A DNA stretch of 9,168 nt, from NCBI GenBank assembly GCA_913040875.1, contig CAJWHX010000113.1, positions 1 through 9,168 of the forward strand, in the 5' to 3' direction. Within the stretch, counting starts at the first letter, position 1. Each line of letters begins with the position of its first letter. The notes below the pieces were generated by a model. The model was not told the DNA's origin, searched no databases, and saw only the letters and a program-made list of their open reading frames with translations. The DNA comes from an uncultured Pseudomonadota bacterium. GTDB lineage: Bacteria > Myxococcota > UBA796. Below, piece by piece: positions 5,989 to 9,168 of this stretch. A program made the position numbers and the translations under genes.

Positions 5989-7431
5989 CTAGTGAGTGTG
6001 GTGTTTTCGGCGCTGGATACAAAGCAATAGTGGACCCATAAGCCATAGATGTTGATGAGGGTGTGATGTGTACGCACAGGAATGACTCGCTGCAGTTACC
6101 AAGTCGCCGATATCGTTCATTCCAGTAGTATCTTCTTCACCATAACATTCCATGGGACCCGGTATCCCCTCGACACCACCCGATTGTATATAAGATTCAA
6201 TGGTGTCATGTCTACCATCGATCCAACTTTTGAAATCTGTAATGAGGTCCAAGTACACTTCAGATTCCGGTTCCACAGTGGTCACAAGACTCACATACTG
6301 GTCGATGATGTTGTGAAGGTCATCTTCATTCCAATACACGGTAATGAGTCTCTCTAGTTCCATTAGATATTGAGTCATTAACTCAGGGTGCTGAGAGAGT
6401 CGTCTACTGATGGCACCGTTTACGTAAAAGATGTCGGTCTCTAGGAAGCCTTCCTCTTCGATATTGACCAAATCCATACTTTGCAAAGCGTCATCTGGTC
6501 CCCATGGAATGAATATTGCCTTGTCATTTTGGTCAGGGTCAAAATACACAAATGCATTGTTGCTGCCTTGGCTGTAGCCATCGGAATGGGATGTTACTGT
6601 TTCCAAAGCCCAAAATCGGATGAAAGCATCGATGTCGAGAACCGCTCCTAGTTCATCTTCTAAATCTTCATTGTCACTTAGCAACGCCTCAGCAACTCCG
6701 ATCAATAAATCCTCGTTCAGTTGTGTTGCCTCTGTCTTTGGCTCCCATCTACCGATTCCATCTTGCAGATGCTCCAGTGAAAAATCGACAATCGTAATCT
6801 CGTAGAGAGAACCGTCTGCATTCCCGAATTCTCTTTCCAAGAAGGCCTCTTTAACATCTTCCACATGGGTGTACGCCCCGAGTGAAACACCATTCATCAT
6901 TACGTTGGCTAAATTGCATCGCGGAGCGGGATATCCGTTCTCTCTAAATATTTGGTAAGTCAGGCAAGTATGTATCCGAGTTGGGTCTGTAAGATTGTTA
7001 TTGAGGGTGACCTTTTCGTAGCCATCGACAAGCTGTCCTTCGATGTATTTGTCTGCCTTTATTTTCAGAGATGGTCGATCTTTAGACCGTGTCATGACCG
7101 ACCCTACGAAGCCTTTTTTGCGTATACCGACATCGACAAGAGAGAGGGAGCCCACTTGAAGTTCAGCAGGGTAATAGGTGAAGGGGTCTGGAAATGGTTC
7201 TGTGCACGAGGTCATGATGTGTCCTATGGCACCCTGCAACTGTTCTGAACCGGCTCCACCAAAACGATTTTGTTTACTGAGTTGTCGAAAGGCTCTCCAG
7301 TGCATGTCGACTTGAACACACAATAGGTCTTCAGATTCAAAAGATAGGGTGGAATCAACCAATGTGCAGGTTTCATATTCTTGTGCAGAGTCACAGGCGA
7401 GACAAAACAGTAGCAGAAGGTTAAAACGCAT
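5989..7431 (-). CDS. CotH-family kinase-like protein, paralogue with MYXO-CTERM-like tail
   Basis: A 480-residue exported protein and tandem paralogue of the next gene. The N-terminus MRFNLLLLFCLAC is a short signal peptide; a lipobox-like LAC at C13 suggests a lipoprotein, although the cysteine at -3 is atypical. CotH landmarks: GIRKKGF (102-108), RPSLKIKADKY (119-129), THVEDVKEAF (188-197), HSDGY with D284, and IPWGPDD (308-314) with D313/D314. Shared GYP-P--CN-A and NNN/NNS segments confirm kinship with the downstream copy. It lacks that copy's C-terminal domain. Instead it ends with a cysteine (C452), a hydrophobic stretch LWLMGPLLLCI (462-472) and RRKHH, an arrangement like MYXO-CTERM surface-sorting tails. 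AGGGA six bases before the ATG is a weak ribosome binding site; the start overlaps the previous gene by 11 bases. It probably phosphorylates an envelope protein or ligand; the substrate is unknown. Confidence 0.85.
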   Translation of the reverse strand: MRFNLLLLFCLACDSAQEYETCTLVDSTLSFESEDLLCVQVDMHWRAFRQLSKQNRFGGAGSEQLQGAIGHIMTSCTEPFPDPFTYYPAELQVGSLSLVDVGIRKKGFVGSVMTRSKDRPSLKIKADKYIEGQLVDGYEKVTLNNNLTDPTRIHTCLTYQIFRENGYPAPRCNLANVMMNGVSLGAYTHVEDVKEAFLEREFGNADGSLYEITIVDFSLEHLQDGIGRWEPKTEATQLNEDLLIGVAEALLSDNEDLEDELGAVLDIDAFIRFWALETVTSHSDGYSQGSNNAFVYFDPDQNDKAIFIPWGPDDALQSMDLVNIEEEGFLETDIFYVNGAISRRLSQHPELMTQYLMELERLITVYWNEDDLHNIIDQYVSLVTTVEPESEVYLDLITDFKSWIDGRHDTIESYIQSGGVEGIPGPMECYGEEDTTGMNDIGDLVTAASHSCAYTSHPHQHLWLMGPLLLCIQRRKHHTH

Positions 7432-8014
7432 AGCCTATCCCTGTGTGTATACTTGGTATAGTGGATAGACCAGGTGGTGGATGAGAGTCTTGGAATGCGG
7501 CTGCCGAACTCGAATAAAGTCCATTTTTCGTTGTGTATAGTCCAAACCCTAAGTCCAATACAAAGTGCTCCCAAACAAAACTTCTACCCAATTCAGTTCC
7601 AACCCCATAGACTGCCCACTTTGCAAGAGGATAACGAGACGCTGACAGGGATGTGACTCCGATAATCCCGTATGTAGATAGACTCCAACCCTCGAACCCA
7701 GAGTTTTGTAGAGATAGTCGAGGACCAAGTTTACAACCAATATGTGTTGATTTCGTAATTAGGTTGCTCTGTGTGTAATCCAATTGAGCCATTAGACCCC
7801 ATCTGTCTGTGTAGATTTGGTATCCTCGTAGGTTGGCATCCCAGACTCTAAATTTCATAAAGTCTTCCAGTTCCGTCAACGAAACAATCCCATCACCGAA
7901 TAGAGATAGCGACGGCAAGAGAGGGTTCACTAGAAGAATAGACTGAGTATCTTCACTTGCATGAGTTAGAGAAAGCAATGTATACATCATTGTGAACACT
8001 GTATTCATCTCCAT
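7421..8014 (-). CDS. Putative outer-membrane beta-barrel protein, first gene of the operon
   Basis: A 197-residue protein I do not recognise by family. The N-terminus is hydrophobic, with a plausible signal cleavage after THA (17-19). The remainder alternates polar and hydrophobic/aromatic residues in strand-like stretches (RWGLMAQLDYT, WSLSTYGIIGV, FVLDLGFGLYTT) joined by Gly/Ser-rich turns. It ends IHTGIGYAF, with a terminal phenylalanine typical of outer-membrane barrel insertion signals. Size suggests an eight-strand barrel. The chosen ATG has no obvious ribosome binding site; in-frame ATGs at codons 3, 9 and 10 are alternatives. It is the promoter-proximal gene of a six-gene run and overlaps the first CotH gene by 11 bases. 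Being co-transcribed with surface-type kinases and a second barrel suggests an envelope role; no more specific function can be read from it. Confidence 0.6.
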   Translation of the reverse strand: MEMNTVFTMMYTLLSLTHASEDTQSILLVNPLLPSLSLFGDGIVSLTELEDFMKFRVWDANLRGYQIYTDRWGLMAQLDYTQSNLITKSTHIGCKLGPRLSLQNSGFEGWSLSTYGIIGVTSLSASRYPLAKWAVYGVGTELGRSFVWEHFVLDLGFGLYTTKNGLYSSSAAAFQDSHPPPGLSTIPSIHTGIGYAF

Positions 8015-8041
8015 ACCGTAGTAGTTGAAACCTTGATGTAC

Positions 8042-8071
8042 AGTATATGCTTTATCGAGCCGATTTGTTTC
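8042..8071 (-). promoter_or_regulatory. Candidate promoter of the six-gene envelope operon
   Basis: On the minus strand, TATACT (8047-8042) is preceded at 18 bases by GAAACA (8071-8066), a weak -35. Transcription would start roughly 20 bases ahead of the ATG at 8014. The call rests mainly on position in the divergent gap and on the ten bases ATATACTGTA shared with the cyclase promoter. Confidence 0.4.
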
Positions 8072-8088
8072 GTTGCCTCGGAATTACT

Positions 8089-8118
8089 TTGTATTTTATG
8101 CCAGCTGTATGGTAAAAT
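8089..8118 (+). promoter_or_regulatory. Candidate promoter of the acidic lipoprotein gene
   Basis: TTGTAT (8089-8094) and TAAAAT (8113-8118) are 18 bases apart, and TGG directly before the -10 gives an extended -10 (TGn). Transcription would start near 8125, leaving a leader of about 35 bases. It lies back to back with the candidate promoter of the operon in the 145-base divergent gap. Confidence 0.45.
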
Positions 8119-8159
8119 ATATCTTATTCATAATCTAGATGTAATTTGTTGGAGATATC

Positions 8160-8744
8160 ATGAGACTTGTATTGTTGTCATTACTGATTTTATTTGCCTG
8201 TACAGAGAAGGTAGAAGAGGGGGCTGTTTTAACAGAAGAGTCATCGGAAAGTTTCACCGACGAAGACCGAGACCAAGACCGAGAAGACGGAGAAGATAGA
8301 GAAGACGGAGAAGATGGAGAAGATGAAGGTGATGGTCGGTGTGAAGAATATGCTCAACAAGTATTCAACGAGTGTATCGAATCTGGTGGCACTGCTGAGG
8401 ATTGTGAAGAACGATCAAACGCCGCTTTTGAAGAGTGTATGAACTCTCAAGAGGATGGTACTGAAAGTGAACGGTGTACAGAATATGCTGAAATGGTCTA
8501 CGAGGAATGTATAAATGGTGGTGGTACCGAGGAAGAATGCAGCGAGGAGGCCGGACAGGCTTACGAAGAGTGCCTTGAAGATATCAGAGAAGAAGATAAT
8601 GATGAGAATACCGAAGATGCTCGAGAGGCCCGCTGCAGGAATTATGCAGAACAGGTGCAGTCTGATTGTATCGACAATGGTGGTACAACCAATGAGTGTC
8701 GCCAAGAGTATGCAGATGCCTATGATGAATGTATGAATGAGTAG
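8160..8744 (+). CDS. Acidic lipoprotein with three twin-CX10C cysteine modules
   Basis: A 194-residue predicted lipoprotein, family not recognised. GGAG five bases before the ATG sets the start. The signal MRLVLLSLLILFAC ends in a lipobox (LFAC, lipidated C14). Residues 26-60 form an extremely acidic linker built on an EDGEDR-type six-residue repeat, presumably an extended tether. Three modules follow (61-93, 106-138, 159-191), each spaced exactly C-x10-C-x9-C-x10-C, with A-x-x-x-x-x-C and GGT before the third cysteine. Each module reads as two short helices, one C-x10-C pair per helix, joined by a GGT turn and stapled by two disulfides. This architecture recalls eukaryotic CHCH (twin CX9C) hairpins, though spacing differs and homology is not implied. 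Twelve module cysteines imply an oxidising, extracytoplasmic location. Strongly acidic surfaces could bind cations or partner proteins. Divergence from the CotH operon makes it a candidate partner or substrate (inference). Confidence 0.85.
   Translation: MRLVLLSLLILFACTEKVEEGAVLTEESSESFTDEDRDQDREDGEDREDGEDGEDEGDGRCEEYAQQVFNECIESGGTAEDCEERSNAAFEECMNSQEDGTESERCTEYAEMVYEECINGGGTEEECSEEAGQAYEECLEDIREEDNDENTEDAREARCRNYAEQVQSDCIDNGGTTNECRQEYADAYDECMNE
8283..8336 (+). repeat. 18-bp tandem repeat encoding the acidic linker
   Basis: Three consecutive 18-base units start at 8283, 8301 and 8319; the first two differ at only one position and the third is more diverged. Each is in frame and encodes six residues (EDGEDR, EDGEDG, EDEGDG). 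In-frame repeats like this can change copy number by slippage without disturbing the protein, so linker length may vary between strains. Confidence 0.75.
8340..8732 (+). repeat. Three degenerate copies of a 33-codon cysteine module
   Basis: Copies occupy 8340-8438, 8475-8573 and 8634-8732. The cysteine codons keep identical spacing in all three, as do the central GGT and the alanines, while most other codons have diverged. The two spacers between copies (12 and 20 codons) are acidic and unrelated in length. This indicates old internal duplication with selection on the cysteine frame. Confidence 0.85.
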
Positions 8745-8746
8745 AC

Positions 8747-8789
8747 GTGTGTACTATGATTGTGAGTAGTCTGAGCACACATCTTTTTT
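8747..8789 (+). terminator. Possible weak terminator after the acidic lipoprotein gene
   Basis: An interrupted stem (GTGTG with CACAC, plus inner ACTA with TAGT) is followed by six T at 8784-8789. The stem is imperfect and the loop large, so partial read-through into the next gene is likely. Confidence 0.25.
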
Positions 8790-8801
8790 AAGGGTACAAT
8801 T

Positions 8802-9168
8802 ATGCTTCTCTACACATTATTTTCTTTGATGGTCACCGCTGCTCCCCCACAATCCTTTGCCCATTTGAAAAAGGTGGATATCGGAGGAGAGGCGACTCTT
8901 TACGTTGACCCCTCAGTTAAATGTACACCGGTTGATACCAGCCAACAAGGAAATGATACAGGGTACGACGGTCCACCTGCATATGACGTATGTACGTTGG
9001 ATTTAGGACAAGATAAAGTCAATGTAACGTATACCAGTGGTCCAAGTGCAGATCCATATTTTGAAGTGTACGTACTTCCAAAGAAGGGAGCGAAAAAGGA
9101 AGCACGTAAAATATTGGCTGTTGGGGCGACAACCTTGTATCTACCAAAAGGGAAGAATGCTTACGCAG
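8802..9168 (+). CDS. Secreted protein of unknown function, 3' end beyond the window
   Basis: An open frame from ATG 8802 runs to the right edge without a stop (122 complete codons). AAGGG (8790-8794) lies seven bases before the ATG, a good ribosome binding site. The start MLLYTLFSLMVTAAPPQSFA is a signal peptide; cleavage after VTA or after SFA is possible. The mature part opens with a strand-like segment (KVDIGGEATLYVD), then two cysteines about 22 residues apart (41 and 63) enclosing a Gln/Asn/Gly/Asp-rich loop, which probably form a disulfide. It continues with alternating polar and hydrophobic residues and lysine-rich turns, suggesting a beta-sandwich. It resembles no family I can name. 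It follows the acidic lipoprotein by 57 bases on the same strand, so the two may be co-expressed. Confidence 0.8.
   Translation, partial: MLLYTLFSLMVTAAPPQSFAHLKKVDIGGEATLYVDPSVKCTPVDTSQQGNDTGYDGPPAYDVCTLDLGQDKVNVTYTSGPSADPYFEVYVLPKKGAKKEARKILAVGATTLYLPKGKNAYA

Noticed and set aside
5981..6046. 22-codon upstream extension of the second CotH protein
   Set aside because: It would overlap the end of the first CotH gene and bury the lipoprotein signal; the ATG at 5980 has a good ribosome binding site and a clean lipobox.
8033..8299. 88-residue plus-strand open frame ending in an arginine-rich run
   Set aside because: The arginine run is an out-of-frame reading of the acidic GA-rich repeat of the lipoprotein gene, and the ORF starts inside the promoter region.
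1..9168. CRISPR array, tRNA or rRNA genes, intact insertion sequence
   Set aside because: I saw no regularly spaced repeats, no tRNA-like T-arm with a matching acceptor stem, and no transposase motifs. A covariance-model tRNA scan would settle the RNA question.

Overview
The window looks like part of the chromosome of a Gram-negative bacterium of moderate, slightly AT-leaning base composition. Two putative outer-membrane barrels, three putative lipoproteins and one C-terminus resembling the MYXO-CTERM surface-sorting signal suggest a deltaproteobacterial/Myxococcota-like host. That assignment is inference; no rRNA or tRNA is present to anchor taxonomy.

Layout. Positions 1-301 are AT-rich and probably non-coding. 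They hold short inverted repeats and a perfect TGTGA-N6-TCACA box of the CRP/FNR type just upstream of a small ribbon-helix-helix-like gene (302-532, +). That gene is coupled by a one-base overlap to an ORF (532-933, +) whose first ~25 residues look like the N-terminus of a phage-type tyrosine recombinase, while the rest matches nothing I recognise. This end reads as a mobile-element remnant. A convergent gene (979-2217, -) encodes a membrane-anchored class III adenylate cyclase with its own predicted promoter.

From 8014 down to 2343 (-) there are six tightly packed genes with overlaps or gaps of only a few bases. In order of transcription they are a putative outer-membrane barrel protein, two tandem CotH-family kinase-like lipoproteins, a VTC-domain (polyphosphate polymerase family) protein, a DUF4956 membrane protein, and a DUF2490 outer-membrane protein. 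The CotH/VTC/DUF4956 association recurs in bacteria, but its biological role is not established as far as I know. I infer a cell-envelope system: cytoplasmic or membrane polymer synthesis (VTC + DUF4956), extracytoplasmic phosphotransfer (CotH pair), and an outer-membrane exit or anchor (the two barrels).

Divergent from this operon is a very acidic lipoprotein (8160-8744, +) carrying three copies of a 33-residue module with spacing C-x10-C-x9-C-x10-C, which resembles a disulfide-stapled helical hairpin. Downstream is a secreted protein (8802 to the right edge, +) cut off by the window.

The main candidates for something undescribed are the six-gene envelope operon, the twin-CX10C acidic lipoprotein next to it, and the chimeric recombinase-like ORF behind a CRP-type box.
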